48,297 nt of DNA from Rubrivivax sp. GTDB lineage: Bacteria > Pseudomonadota > Gammaproteobacteria > Burkholderiales > Burkholderiaceae_C. Every line of letters begins with the position of its first letter. Positions within the stretch are counted from its first letter, which is position 1. The stretch covers positions 1-48,297 of the forward strand of contig JAIYCR010000064.1 of NCBI GenBank assembly GCA_027487905.1, given 5' to 3'. The notes beneath the pieces were generated by a model. It searched no databases and had not been told where the DNA came from. It saw only the letters and a list, made by a program, of their open reading frames with translations. Below are positions 35,361 through 43,764 of the stretch, piece by piece. The position numbers and the translations under genes were made by a program.

Positions 35361-36977
35361 TCAGGTATCCACCAGCGACTCGGCCACGTAGCGCCGCACC
35401 GCAGGCTCGCCCGGGCCGAGGTGGAAGCCCAGCCGCTGGCGGCGAAGGTCGACATCGGCGGCGGTGAAGCGCTCGGCGCGCCGCAGGTGCTCCACCCAGG
35501 TCTCGTCGACGAAGTACTCGATGTAGCGGCCCGGCACCGTGGTGTCCTTGAACAGGCCCCAGGACAGCGCGCCCTGGCGCAGGCGGGCGCGGCGGGTGGC
35601 CTGCATCACCTGGGCGAAATCGGCCGCGCGCGCCGGCTCGATGCGGTACTCGACGGTGACCATCACCGGGCCGTCGTCCGGGTCGATCGGAATCGTCGCC
35701 TCGGCGCTGGCCAGCGGCCGGGCCGGCGTGAGGTCCTCGTCGGCGCCGGCGTCCACCCGGATGCCCGGCGTGAGCAGCAGCACCACCGGGCCGCTCACCG
35801 AGGCCACCAGCACCGCGAGCTGAACGTCCAGCCAGCCGGCCACCTGGCCCCACACCAGCGAGCCGGCGGCCGCACCGCCCATCAGCGCCATCTGGTAGAT
35901 CGACATGCCGCGCGCCCGCACCCAGTTGGGCAGCGCCATCTGCGCGGCGGTGGTCAGCGAGTTGGCCACCGAGATCCAGGCCATGCCGCAGACGAACATC
36001 GCCGGAAAGGCCATCCACAGCTCGGGCACGACGACGACCAGCGCGGACATGGCCGCATGCACGAAGGACCCCCAGCGAACGAACTGGTCGCGGGTGAAGC
36101 GCATCCGCCAGCGGGGAAACAGCAGCGCGGCCACCACCGCCCCGGCCCCCAGGCAGGCCAGCAGCAGCGTGAAGCTGGCCGGTCCGCCGCCATGCAGGCC
36201 ACGCGCGACCAGCGGCAGCAGCGCCAGCAGCGCCGTGCTCTGCAGGAAGAACAGGAAGATGCGCAGCAGGATGACCTTCATGCGCGGCGACTGGCGCACA
36301 TGCTGCAGCCCCGTTCGCATGGCGCCCACGAAACGTTCGCCCGGCAGCGTGCTGGTGCGGGGCTCGGATTTCCAGCGCAGGATCAGCGCCATCGACACCG
36401 CGGCGAGCACCGCGTTGAGGGCGAACACCGCCACGCTGCCCATAGCGGCGATCAACGCCCCGGCCAGCACCGGGCCGATCACCCGCGACAGGTTCATCGC
36501 GATGCCGTTCAGCGCCAGCGCCTGCGGCAGGTGCTCGCGGCTGACGATGTCGGGCACGATGGCGGCGAACACCGGCCAGCGCATGGCCAGGCCCACCCCG
36601 TTGACGAAGGTCAGCGCCAGCAGCAGCGGCGCCGTGAGCAGCCCGGTCAGGGACAGCAGGGCCAGCAGCACCGCATTGACCGAGACCCACAGCTGGGTGG
36701 CGGCGAAGTAGCGGCGGCGGTCGACGATGTCGGCCAGCGCTCCGCTGGGAAGGCCGAGCAGGAAGACCGGCAGCGTCGAGGCCGTCTGCACCAGCGCCAC
36801 CATCACCGGACTGGTGGTGAGCGTGGTCATCAGCCAGGCGGCTGCGACGTCGTTCATCCACATCGTCAGGTTGGCCGCCAGCCAGGCCAGCCACAGCATG
36901 CGGAAGACCGGGCCCTTCAGCGGGGCCACGGCGGGTGTGTCGGTCCAGTGAGGGGTCGGCGGGGTCGGCGGGGTCAC
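35361..36977 (-). CDS. MFS exporter (EntS-like MFS_3) with C-terminal monooxygenase-like domain
   Basis: A 538-residue major facilitator with about twelve helices in the first 410 residues (for example MLWLAWLAANLTMWMNDVAAAWLM, LPVFLLGLPSGALADIVDRRR with the loop 2-3 motif, ALNGIAMNLSRVIGPVLAGAL) of the type sometimes called MFS_3. The last 100 residues (from about MVTVEYRIEPARAADFAQVM) form a soluble ferredoxin-like domain resembling antibiotic-biosynthesis monooxygenases, a fusion known in this family. No ATG precedes helix 1 in frame; adjacent GTG codons at 36980 and 36977 are the best starts. It lies 49 nt behind crtC on the same strand and may receive read-through from the photosynthesis operon. 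Substrate unknown. Confidence 0.88.
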   Translation of the reverse strand: MTPPTPPTPHWTDTPAVAPLKGPVFRMLWLAWLAANLTMWMNDVAAAWLMTTLTTSPVMVALVQTASTLPVFLLGLPSGALADIVDRRRYFAATQLWVSVNAVLLALLSLTGLLTAPLLLALTFVNGVGLAMRWPVFAAIVPDIVSREHLPQALALNGIAMNLSRVIGPVLAGALIAAMGSVAVFALNAVLAAVSMALILRWKSEPRTSTLPGERFVGAMRTGLQHVRQSPRMKVILLRIFLFFLQSTALLALLPLVARGLHGGGPASFTLLLACLGAGAVVAALLFPRWRMRFTRDQFVRWGSFVHAAMSALVVVVPELWMAFPAMFVCGMAWISVANSLTTAAQMALPNWVRARGMSIYQMALMGGAAAGSLVWGQVAGWLDVQLAVLVASVSGPVVLLLTPGIRVDAGADEDLTPARPLASAEATIPIDPDDGPVMVTVEYRIEPARAADFAQVMQATRRARLRQGALSWGLFKDTTVPGRYIEYFVDETWVEHLRRAERFTAADVDLRRQRLGFHLGPGEPAVRRYVAESLVDT

Positions 36978-37026
36978 CACCCGATGGTGCCTGCAATCGG
37001 CAGGCCGGCGCACGCGCGCGGGCGGC

Positions 37027-38244
37027 TCACGCCCTGCGGGGCATGCGCACCGGCAGCATCGCCTGCACCACCGGGGAGACGAGCCGCGGCAGTGAAAGCG
37101 TTTCGTGGACGGCCACCACCCGCTCGCCCATCAGGTGCGCATCCAGTTCGCTGCGGACGTAGAAGGGCGTGTCCTCCAGCGTGCGGCGCAGCCGCGGCGG
37201 CTGGGCGGCGCTGCCGTGCCCATGGCGGGGCACGCGCCAGGCGCTGGCCGGCAGCCCGGTGCGCGGCGGGGCCTCGAAGGAACCGTGCGAACCGTCGGGA
37301 TGGAAGACCTCGGACACCACCCGGCGCCCGCCCTGCTTGGGCTGGACGTCGTAGATCACCGCGGTGCGACCGTCGGCCAGCGTGGCCCGCGCCCAGTCCC
37401 ATTCGCGGAAGGGCGTGTCGATGGGCTCGTCGCCCTCGTTGCTGTCCAGGTAGCCCGAGCCCTTCCAGCTCAGCGACGGCGCGTCCAGCGCCACCTCCAC
37501 GCGGGAACACGGCGCGATGGGGCCCCACCGGTGGCGACCGGGCGCATCCAGCGGCGCCTGGAAGCGGCTCAATGCACTCGGGTGGACGACGACCTCGCCG
37601 CGCACCCGCCGACCGGTCAGCGGCTCGCGCTCGTCGATCTGGATGATCAGCGCCTGGCCGGTCCAGCGCAGGCGGCTGGGCCCGACCAGGAACTGGGTGC
37701 GCTCGCGCCAGACGCTGTCGCTGCCGCGCTCGGTCATCGTCCAGCGCCGCGCTCCCTCGCCATACAGGCACACGTTCAAGGCGCAGTGGTTCAACGCGGG
37801 AGCGGGTCGCCCGCCGCGCCGGGCCCAGCGGTAGTAGGGCGAGAAGACGCTGCCGACGAAGGCGATCAGGGTGATCGCGTGGCGGTGGTCGTCGCTGAGG
37901 GCGTCGAGATACCACCAGAGGTAGCCCCCGTCCGGGACCGGCTGGTCGAATCGAGGTGCGCCATCAAGGCCTCGGCCGCCAGACGCCCGCTCATCGCCGC
38001 CATCGGGACCCCGGGCCCCGGGTGCACGCTGCCCCCCGCCGTCCACAAGCCGGGCAAGCGGCTGGCCGAGCCGGCCCGCTTGAACTGCGCCATCCAGCCG
38101 TGGCTCGCCCGGCCGTAGAGCGCCCCACCCGTGCACGGGAACAGGTGCTCGAAGTCGATCGGCGAGGTCCGCCGCACCTGTGGGGGCGTGGGCCGCAGCT
38201 GCAGCCCGCAGGCCTGAAGCAATCGGAAGCTTCTCTGCTCGCAT
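37027..38244 (-). CDS. crtC: Hydroxyneurosporene synthase / carotenoid 1,2-hydratase CrtC, start inside crtD
   Basis: CrtC adds water across the terminal double bond of neurosporene or lycopene to give 1-hydroxycarotenoids. Conserved sequence begins at residue 99: FDQPVPDGGYLWWYLDALSDD, ITLIAFVGSVFSPYYRWA, CALNVCLYG, MTERG, VHPSALSRFQAPLDAPGRHRWGPIAP and LDSNEGDEPI near the middle. No ATG, GTG or TTG lies just ahead of residue 99. The nearest, GTG 38046, has no ribosome-binding site, while ATG 38244 has AGGAG 8 nt upstream. I use 38244 (405 aa, about 44 kDa), although it overlaps crtD by 379 nt in another frame. I recall purified R. gelatinosus CrtC being about 44 kDa, against about 31 kDa in R. 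capsulatus. The product is certain; the start is not. Confidence 0.85.
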   Translation of the reverse strand: MRAEKLPIASGLRAAAAAHAPTGAADLADRLRAPVPVHGWGALRPGEPRLDGAVQAGRLGQPLARLVDGGGQRAPGARGPDGGDERASGGRGLDGAPRFDQPVPDGGYLWWYLDALSDDHRHAITLIAFVGSVFSPYYRWARRGGRPAPALNHCALNVCLYGEGARRWTMTERGSDSVWRERTQFLVGPSRLRWTGQALIIQIDEREPLTGRRVRGEVVVHPSALSRFQAPLDAPGRHRWGPIAPCSRVEVALDAPSLSWKGSGYLDSNEGDEPIDTPFREWDWARATLADGRTAVIYDVQPKQGGRRVVSEVFHPDGSHGSFEAPPRTGLPASAWRVPRHGHGSAAQPPRLRRTLEDTPFYVRSELDAHLMGERVVAVHETLSLPRLVSPVVQAMLPVRMPRRA

Positions 38245-39527
38245 CCTTGGATCTCCTCGTCGTCGAGCGATCGGGCCGCCGGCCCCGTCGCATCGCCCAG
38301 GGCGGGCGCATTCACCAGCGCCAGCAGGCGCTCGGGTCTCGGGTGGCCGGCGGCATCCAGCGGGGCCCCGTCAAGCCGGGCACCGTCGTCGCCCCGGTCC
38401 TGGGCACACACATAGACGGTGCCCTGCCGGGGCAGCCGGCCTCGGCCGAAGATGTCGGCGAATTCGCCCGCGTAGTCGCGGTCGAAGAACACGTTGTGCA
38501 GGGTCAGCGGCGTGGGGCCGCGCACCGCCGTGTGCATCGACCAGGTCAGCGCCGACAGCGACCGGTCGCGCCGCGCGGTCGCGTCCGCTGCACGCGACGC
38601 CGCCGCACCCAGCCGCCCGACGCCCAGCGCATTCACGTCGCCGTTGAAGACCACGCTGTCCGCGGCGATGGACTCGCCATCGGCCATCACCACGCCGCAC
38701 GCACGACCGTCGCGAACCGTCACCGACGCGACCGCACGGCCGAACTCGAAGCGGGCACCCCGGGCCTGGGCCAGACGCTGAAGGCACTGGGCCACCGCGT
38801 GCAAGCCGCCGCGCACGCGCCACACCCCGTCGAGCTCGACCTGTGCGATCAGCATCAGCGTGGCCGGTGCCAGGTCGGGGGACGAGCCGGTGTAGGTCGC
38901 GTAGCGGGCGAAGAGCTGCCGCATGCGCGCATCCTGGAAGTGGTGGGCCAGTCGCCGGCTGAGCGTGGCCATGGGACCGAGCGCCGCCAGCGTGGCCAGC
39001 CCGCGCGGCCCGAGATCGCCGACCATGCGGAAGAAGCCCGGACGCGGCGAGCGGATGTAGGGCGTCTCCAGCGTGGCGTAGAGCCGGCGGGCCTCGTCGC
39101 AGAAGCGCTCGAAGGCCCGGGCCTCGGCCGCTCCGGCGAAGACCCCGACGGCATCGGCGCTGCGGCGGCGGTCGGCGAAGAGGTCCAGGTGCGTCGCATC
39201 GCCCCCTTGCGGGTCGTCGCCCCGCCAGCTGTGGCTGGCCAGCACGCTCAGCGCCGTCACGTCCAGCTCGGACTCCAGCGTCGTGCCCAGGGCATCGAAC
39301 ACCGCATCGAAGACCCACCGCATGGTGAAGACCGTGGGGCCGCTCTCGATGGCCGAGCCATCGACCTGCAGCGAGCGCATCTTGCCGCCCACGGTGGGCG
39401 CGGCCTCCAGGACGCGCACGTCCAGGCCCCGAGCGGCGAGCAGCGCGGCGCTGACCAGACCGGCGATGCCCGAGCCCACCACCAGCACGCGGTGGTTCGA
39501 AGCGATGCCTTCAGGCCTGTGCTGCAT
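37866..39527 (-). CDS. crtD: Hydroxyneurosporene / methoxyneurosporene desaturase CrtD
   Basis: FAD-dependent carotenoid 3,4-desaturase of the phytoene-desaturase family, acting on 1-hydroxy or 1-methoxy carotenoids at the membrane. The 553-residue protein opens with the dinucleotide fold VLVVGSGIAGLVSAALLAARG (Gly18, Gly20, Gly23), has VGGKMRSLQVDGSAIESGPTVFTM, and the C-terminal FAD block RLPGLWTAGGSVHPGPGVPMAAMSGRLAAEALM. The final 25 or so residues after MAHLD are Ser/Thr-rich, not conserved in my memory of the family, and lie in the region shared with crtC. ATG 39527 overlaps the end of crtA by 17 nt. It is part of the crtA-crtD-crtC block behind pufC. Confidence 0.95.
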   Translation of the reverse strand: MQHRPEGIASNHRVLVVGSGIAGLVSAALLAARGLDVRVLEAAPTVGGKMRSLQVDGSAIESGPTVFTMRWVFDAVFDALGTTLESELDVTALSVLASHSWRGDDPQGGDATHLDLFADRRRSADAVGVFAGAAEARAFERFCDEARRLYATLETPYIRSPRPGFFRMVGDLGPRGLATLAALGPMATLSRRLAHHFQDARMRQLFARYATYTGSSPDLAPATLMLIAQVELDGVWRVRGGLHAVAQCLQRLAQARGARFEFGRAVASVTVRDGRACGVVMADGESIAADSVVFNGDVNALGVGRLGAAASRAADATARRDRSLSALTWSMHTAVRGPTPLTLHNVFFDRDYAGEFADIFGRGRLPRQGTVYVCAQDRGDDGARLDGAPLDAAGHPRPERLLALVNAPALGDATGPAARSLDDEEIQGCEQRSFRLLQACGLQLRPTPPQVRRTSPIDFEHLFPCTGGALYGRASHGWMAQFKRAGSASRLPGLWTAGGSVHPGPGVPMAAMSGRLAAEALMAHLDSTSRSRTGATSGGISTPSATTTATRSP

Positions 39528-40371
39528 GGCCGCCCTCGGTGCTGGCGAACAGGGGCGCCTCGCCCTCCACGGGCGTCAGGGCCTGCGGGTAGTCGCGGCC
39601 CTTCCAGCGCCCTTCGATCTGGCGGGGTACGAAGCGCACGAACATCGACTCGGAGAAGAACTGCTGCTGGTGCGCAGCCACGATGGCGGCCTGGTGCGCG
39701 CCGGCCCGTGCATAGCGGTCCATGCTCGCCGCGCTGTCCCACAGCGTGAAGGTGGCCTGCCGCAGAAGCGGCGCCTCGCCCAGTCCCACGGCCAGCCGAC
39801 AGCCGAAAGCGCGCTGCAGGCCCTCCTGCGCGGCCGGCGCCATCTTCCAGAACGCGGAGGCGCTGCCCGGGCGGATGGACGCCCGGGTGAGCGCGGCCAG
39901 GGGCAGCGGTGAATCCGGCGGCGGCGCCGGCTCGACCACCGGCACGGAGACGCCGGACCAGGTGCCGCGGCAGGCATAGGCGCGCAGGCGCACGCTGAAG
40001 AACTCGCGGGCGTTGGCCCGGTACTCGGCGGCCAGCGCGGAATCGTGGACGAAGCGGTCGGCGGCCTCGCGGCTGTCGAACACGCACAGCAGGCCCTGGC
40101 GGCTGCCGCTCGGGCGAAGGCCGAAGCCACCGTCGTGGCCGCTGCCCAGCACCTTCACCAGGCGCAGACCCTCGATGCCCTTGAGCGATCGGGCCCCCAG
40201 CACGTAGCGCTGCAGCCCCCAGGCCCGTGCCTGCGGGGCGACGTCGATCAGGAAGAGCACCGTCTCGGCATCGGCGGCCGGATCGGAAGCGGCCGGGTCG
40301 GTCGACCCACCCCCGCCGCCGAGCGCGTGCTGGGATCGCGGCGTACGCGATCCGATCGAGAACAATCTCAC
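39511..40371 (-). CDS. crtA: Spheroidene monooxygenase CrtA
   Basis: CrtA oxidises spheroidene to spheroidenone at C-2, the last step of the pathway under air. The 286-residue reading has the family core VLFLIDVAPQARAWGLQRYVLGARSLKGIEGLRLVKVLGSG, followed by LLCVFDSREAADRFV, TRASIRPGSASAFWKMAPA, and FVRFVPRQIEGRWKGRDY. A Gly/Ser/Asp-rich stretch near residues 18-35 precedes the core. Start: GTG 40371 has GGGAG 6 nt upstream; a same-frame TTG at 40422 would add 17 residues and is less likely. It lies 124 nt behind pufC, across a hairpin-containing spacer, and its stop overlaps crtD by 17 nt. Its presence predicts ketocarotenoid production. Confidence 0.92.
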   Translation of the reverse strand: MRLFSIGSRTPRSQHALGGGGGSTDPAASDPAADAETVLFLIDVAPQARAWGLQRYVLGARSLKGIEGLRLVKVLGSGHDGGFGLRPSGSRQGLLCVFDSREAADRFVHDSALAAEYRANAREFFSVRLRAYACRGTWSGVSVPVVEPAPPPDSPLPLAALTRASIRPGSASAFWKMAPAAQEGLQRAFGCRLAVGLGEAPLLRQATFTLWDSAASMDRYARAGAHQAAIVAAHQQQFFSESMFVRFVPRQIEGRWKGRDYPQALTPVEGEAPLFASTEGGHAAQA

Positions 40372-40439
40372 CGCAGGCTCCCGATCTGCGCGACGGGGCC
40401 TGAAGCCGGGATACGGCTGCAAGCCCCGTTGAAGCGGAT

Positions 40440-40489
40440 GGACACACGCAGGCCCGAGGGCCCAGTGTCCGCTGCTGCCCGTCTCGGGC
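40440..40489 (-). promoter_or_regulatory. Two tandem hairpins between pufC and crtA
   Basis: Directly after the pufC stop (minus strand) comes a 5-bp stem GCCCG / CGGGC with loop AGA (40477-40489), then a longer interrupted hairpin with outer arms GGACAC / GTGTCC and inner GGCC / GGCC (40440-40470). Neither is followed by a U-tract, so they look more like mRNA-stabilising or processing elements at the puf-crt boundary than full terminators. Confidence 0.4.
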
Positions 40490-40495
40490 GCTGAC

Positions 40496-41902
40496 TTACT
40501 TGACGCTCACTTCCACGCGCCGCGCCGATGCATCTTCGCCCGCGGCGTTGGCCGCGGTCTGCTGGGGCTTTTCCAGCACGATGCGCTCGGCGGCGATGCC
40601 CGCGGCCACCAGGCTGTCGCGCACGGTGAAGGCGCGCTGCTTGGCCAGTTCCGCATTGAGCTCGGCGCCGCCCGAGGCCGAATGGAAGCCGGAGATCGTG
40701 GCCTTGACGGCGGGTTGCGCCTTCATCGCCTCGATCAGCAGGGCCATCGAACGCTCCTGGGCGCCTTCCAGCGTGGCCGACGCGGTGGCGAAATACATCA
40801 GCGCGAAGTCGGGCCGCGACTCCGGGGCCGGCAGCGCCACGGTCGCCTTGACCAGCTTGGTCAGCTCCGGATAGGCGTCGGCCATCTTCGCGCCATACAA
40901 CGGCTTGTAGGCCCCCTGGTGGCAGGTCGCGCAGTTGGTCTTGGCCACATCGCCCGTCGCGCCCAGCCGGTTGGCGGGGAACTTGTCGGTCAGGGGCACG
41001 ATGTAGTCGGTGTTGATGTCGCGCACCATGCGGATGCCGTGCCAGGCGGTCGTGCGCTGCGGCGGGCCGCCGTCCCACTCGCCCATGGCCCGGGTGTTGT
41101 GGCAGTAGGTGCAGTTCACGCCCAGCGACTGGCTCATGTGCATCATGAGGCCGTAGGTGTGTTCGGCCTGCTTGACCGACGAGCGGTTGCCGGTGGGCAG
41201 AGCCGTCTTGCCGTTCACGCGGATGGCCGCGTTCTGGTCCTCGCCCTTGCGCAGCAGGTAGGGCTCGTAGATGTCGTAGGGCAGCGAGGACAGGTTGACG
41301 TTGGCCATGGGCGTGTTCTGCCCGGCCTTGTCGCCGATGAAGTTGGCCTTCACCGGCTGCGGCTGCACCTTGAACCAGATGTTGGACGGCACCGCGTTGC
41401 CCCGGTGGCAGGTGTAGCAGGTCACGCCGGTCGAGCCCACGTGGCTCGTCCAGTTGGCGTTGATGTTCTGCGTCATCTGGATCATCCGCCGCGCCACCAC
41501 CTTGGTGTAGAGCGTGTCCTCGGCGAAGTTCTGCGGGTTGTGGCAGTAGTTGCAGCCCTCCTTGGGCGCGATCCACGAGGTGATGGCCACCATGTGCCGG
41601 CTGAACTGGCCGACCGACAGGTCACCGAGCACCTGCACGTTCTGATAGACGTCGCGTGCCTTGGGGCCGTCGGGCGAGGCCTCGGCCAGCGCCTCGGGCG
41701 CCTTGTTGAGCTCGGCCTGCTGGGCGAGCGTGCGCGGGTTGTAGACCTGCTCCATGCCGGTGCCGCGGTAGCCGCGCTGGACGGTGTCCACCGGCGGACG
41801 CTCGCAGGCCGACAGCAGGAATCCGGCGGCCACCGCGACGAGCGGCATCCACAGGCGGGTCAGCCGGGACGGCTGGGTGACGGAGTGGTTCTGGTTGCTC
41901 AT
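40496..41902 (-). CDS. pufC: Reaction-centre tetraheme cytochrome c PufC with fused C-terminal OmpA-like domain
   Basis: PufC is the periplasmic cytochrome that re-reduces the photo-oxidised special pair. The 468-residue protein has a lipoprotein signal with LLSAC (lipid-anchored Cys33), and four CxxCH heme sites: C117-H121, C162-H166, C264-H268, C324-H328, in the usual two-pair spacing. The cytochrome normally ends soon after the fourth site; here a further roughly 100 residues (about 366-468) form an OmpA/MotB-type domain: MYFATASATLEG, ISGFHSASGGAELNAELAKQRA and a VEVSVK end. The Asp that binds peptidoglycan in classical OmpA is Ser408; the paired Arg423 remains. ATG 41902 shares one base with the pufM stop (TGATG). 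Confidence 0.95.
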   Translation of the reverse strand: MSNQNHSVTQPSRLTRLWMPLVAVAAGFLLSACERPPVDTVQRGYRGTGMEQVYNPRTLAQQAELNKAPEALAEASPDGPKARDVYQNVQVLGDLSVGQFSRHMVAITSWIAPKEGCNYCHNPQNFAEDTLYTKVVARRMIQMTQNINANWTSHVGSTGVTCYTCHRGNAVPSNIWFKVQPQPVKANFIGDKAGQNTPMANVNLSSLPYDIYEPYLLRKGEDQNAAIRVNGKTALPTGNRSSVKQAEHTYGLMMHMSQSLGVNCTYCHNTRAMGEWDGGPPQRTTAWHGIRMVRDINTDYIVPLTDKFPANRLGATGDVAKTNCATCHQGAYKPLYGAKMADAYPELTKLVKATVALPAPESRPDFALMYFATASATLEGAQERSMALLIEAMKAQPAVKATISGFHSASGGAELNAELAKQRAFTVRDSLVAAGIAAERIVLEKPQQTAANAAGEDASARRVEVSVK

Positions 41903-42891
41903 CACTTGGCCCCTTGCAGGAGGGTGGCGGCGGCGGCCGGATCGACCACGCCGGGCCACACGGTGGGGTACATCGGTGCGAAGTTGTGCTTCACCGCCCA
42001 CAGGTACCAGTTGTCCACCACGGTGCCGGTGAGCAGGATGCCGATGCCGCCGGCCAGCGGGCAGAGCACCGCGAACCACCAGGCCCAGCGGTGGATGGAC
42101 TCCATCGTCGCGTTGAAGCCCATCGTCCAGCGCCAGAAGAGCGCGGCCCGCTCGCTGGCCGTGCCGCGGTCGGTGATCTGCTCGATCTCGCGCTCGCCGC
42201 CGTAGCGGCCCACGGCCAGGATGGTGGCGCCGTGCATCGCGAAGAGCAGCGTCGAGCCGTAGAGGAACACGATCGACAGCGCGTGGAAGGGGTTGTAGAA
42301 GAGGTTGCCGTAGCGCAGCGAGAAGGCCGCCGTCCAGTCCAGGTGCGGGAAGATGCCAAAGGGCACCGCCTCGCCCCAGCTGCCCATCAGCACCGGGCGG
42401 AAGAAGCCCAGCACCAGGAAGAGCCAGATGGCCGCGGCGAAGGCCCAGGCGATGTGCGTGCCCTGGCCCAGTTGCCGGGCGCGGCGGTACATGCGGGCCC
42501 ACCACAGCAGGATGGACGCGGTGAGCAGGCCGCCGGTGAGCAGCCACCAGCCGCCCTGGTTCATCGGCGGAAAGCTCAGGCCATAGCCCGGCGGCGGCGG
42601 CTCGAGGGACAGCCAGAACAGCTGCCGGATGAACTGGATCGGGTCCCAGTTCACCGAGGCCAGCATGTTGAAGCCGATGATGTTGAAGGCCAGCGTCCCC
42701 AGGATCAGCGACGCCACCCCCAGGCCACCGAGGTAGATCGGTCCGATCTGGGCGTTGCCCAGGCGGCCCAGCAGGTGCCACAGCCACGGCGTTCCGGTGC
42801 GCGGGCTGTCTTCAGGCGGCAGTTCCACGCCGGCGTGCACCGGCCCGGTGACCTGCACCTGGGTGAAGAGGTTCTGGTAGTAGACGGTCAT
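41902..42891 (-). CDS. pufM: Photosynthetic reaction centre M subunit
   Basis: PufM forms, with PufL, the membrane core that binds the special pair, bacteriopheophytins, iron and quinone QA. The 329-residue product has five transmembrane helices and the diagnostic segments [51 protein letters not shown] (special-pair and iron histidines), [13 protein letters not shown] with the iron-ligand glutamate, and [27 protein letters not shown] 42891 has AGGAG 6 nt upstream, in a 25-nt gap after pufL, and its stop overlaps pufC by one base. No extension beyond the usual end and no pufX-like ORF accompany it. Confidence 0.99.
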   Translation of the reverse strand: MTVYYQNLFTQVQVTGPVHAGVELPPEDSPRTGTPWLWHLLGRLGNAQIGPIYLGGLGVASLILGTLAFNIIGFNMLASVNWDPIQFIRQLFWLSLEPPPPGYGLSFPPMNQGGWWLLTGGLLTASILLWWARMYRRARQLGQGTHIAWAFAAAIWLFLVLGFFRPVLMGSWGEAVPFGIFPHLDWTAAFSLRYGNLFYNPFHALSIVFLYGSTLLFAMHGATILAVGRYGGEREIEQITDRGTASERAALFWRWTMGFNATMESIHRWAWWFAVLCPLAGGIGILLTGTVVDNWYLWAVKHNFAPMYPTVWPGVVDPAAAATLLQGAK

Positions 42892-42916
42892 GTTGTTCTC
42901 CTCGGGCTGCCCGGGC

Positions 42917-43741
42917 TCATTTCCAGATCGGCAGGTTCAGCCACCAGCCCCACCACTCGGGCCAGCCGCGGGTCCAGAAGGGTCCGCTGATGACGATGCA
43001 CACCGCACTCCAGAAACCGGCCGACAGCGCCAGGAACAGGCCCAGCCGGTGGATGCCCAGCGTGCCCACCGAGTAGCCGATGGCGTCGCGGAAGAAGGTG
43101 TCCTCGTGCTCGGGGGTCTTCACCGTCTCGCCCTTGGCAGGGTTGGTGGACGACAGCACCAGGCCGCCGTGCATCGACAGCGCCAGCGTGGTGGTGAAGA
43201 AGAAGGTGATGGCCAGCATGTGCGCCGGGTTGTAGTGGAAGTGCAGGTACTGGTACCCGACGTTCGACACCCAGTCGAGGTGGCTGAAGATGCCGTAGGG
43301 GAAGCCGTGCCCCCAGGCCCCCATCAGCACCGGGCGGATGACCACCAGCGTCACGTAGGCGAAGATGGCCACGCCGAAGGCGGCGGGCACGTGATAGCCC
43401 ATGCCGAGCTTTCGGCAGATCTCCACCTCGCGCAGCGCCCAGCTCGCGAAGGCGCCGATCGCGCACACGGTGATGATCTGCCACAGGCCGCCCTGCAGCA
43501 GCGGCGCCATGCCCAGCCCGTAGGACAGGTCGGGCGGCGCGATGTTGATCGTCCAGGGATTGAAGGTGCCCTGCTGAGAGGCGCCCCACAGGATCAGCGC
43601 GGTGCCCAGCACCGAGAAGAAGATCGTGGTGACACCGAAGAAGCCGACGTAGAACGGCCCCACCCAGAAGTCGAAGAGGTCTCCCCCCACGAGGGTGCCC
43701 CCGCGCACGCGGTACTTCCGTTCAAAGTTCAGCATGGCCAT
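42917..43741 (-). CDS. pufL: Photosynthetic reaction centre L subunit
   Basis: PufL is the second core subunit, carrying the QB site. The 274-residue protein opens [36 protein letters not shown], as family members do, and has [48 protein letters not shown] with special-pair and iron histidines, [22 protein letters not shown] (QB loop and iron histidine), and the [13 protein letters not shown]-terminus. The gene starts at ATG 43741, separated from pufA by a 143-nt hairpin-rich spacer, and is followed after 25 nt by pufM. Confidence 0.99.
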   Translation of the reverse strand: MAMLNFERKYRVRGGTLVGGDLFDFWVGPFYVGFFGVTTIFFSVLGTALILWGASQQGTFNPWTINIAPPDLSYGLGMAPLLQGGLWQIITVCAIGAFASWALREVEICRKLGMGYHVPAAFGVAIFAYVTLVVIRPVLMGAWGHGFPYGIFSHLDWVSNVGYQYLHFHYNPAHMLAITFFFTTTLALSMHGGLVLSSTNPAKGETVKTPEHEDTFFRDAIGYSVGTLGIHRLGLFLALSAGFWSAVCIVISGPFWTRGWPEWWGWWLNLPIWK

Positions 43742-43764
43742 GTTGAAGTCCTCCGACCCTCAGG

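Noticed and set aside
35323-36996. Upstream extension of the VUT-family frame
   Set aside because: It overlaps the MFS gene in another frame and lacks membrane-protein character; the family start is at 35322.
41903-42787. N-terminal extension of the pufC frame back into pufM
   Set aside because: The extension is a shadow of pufM; PufC begins at ATG 41902 with its lipoprotein signal, overlapping the pufM stop by one base.
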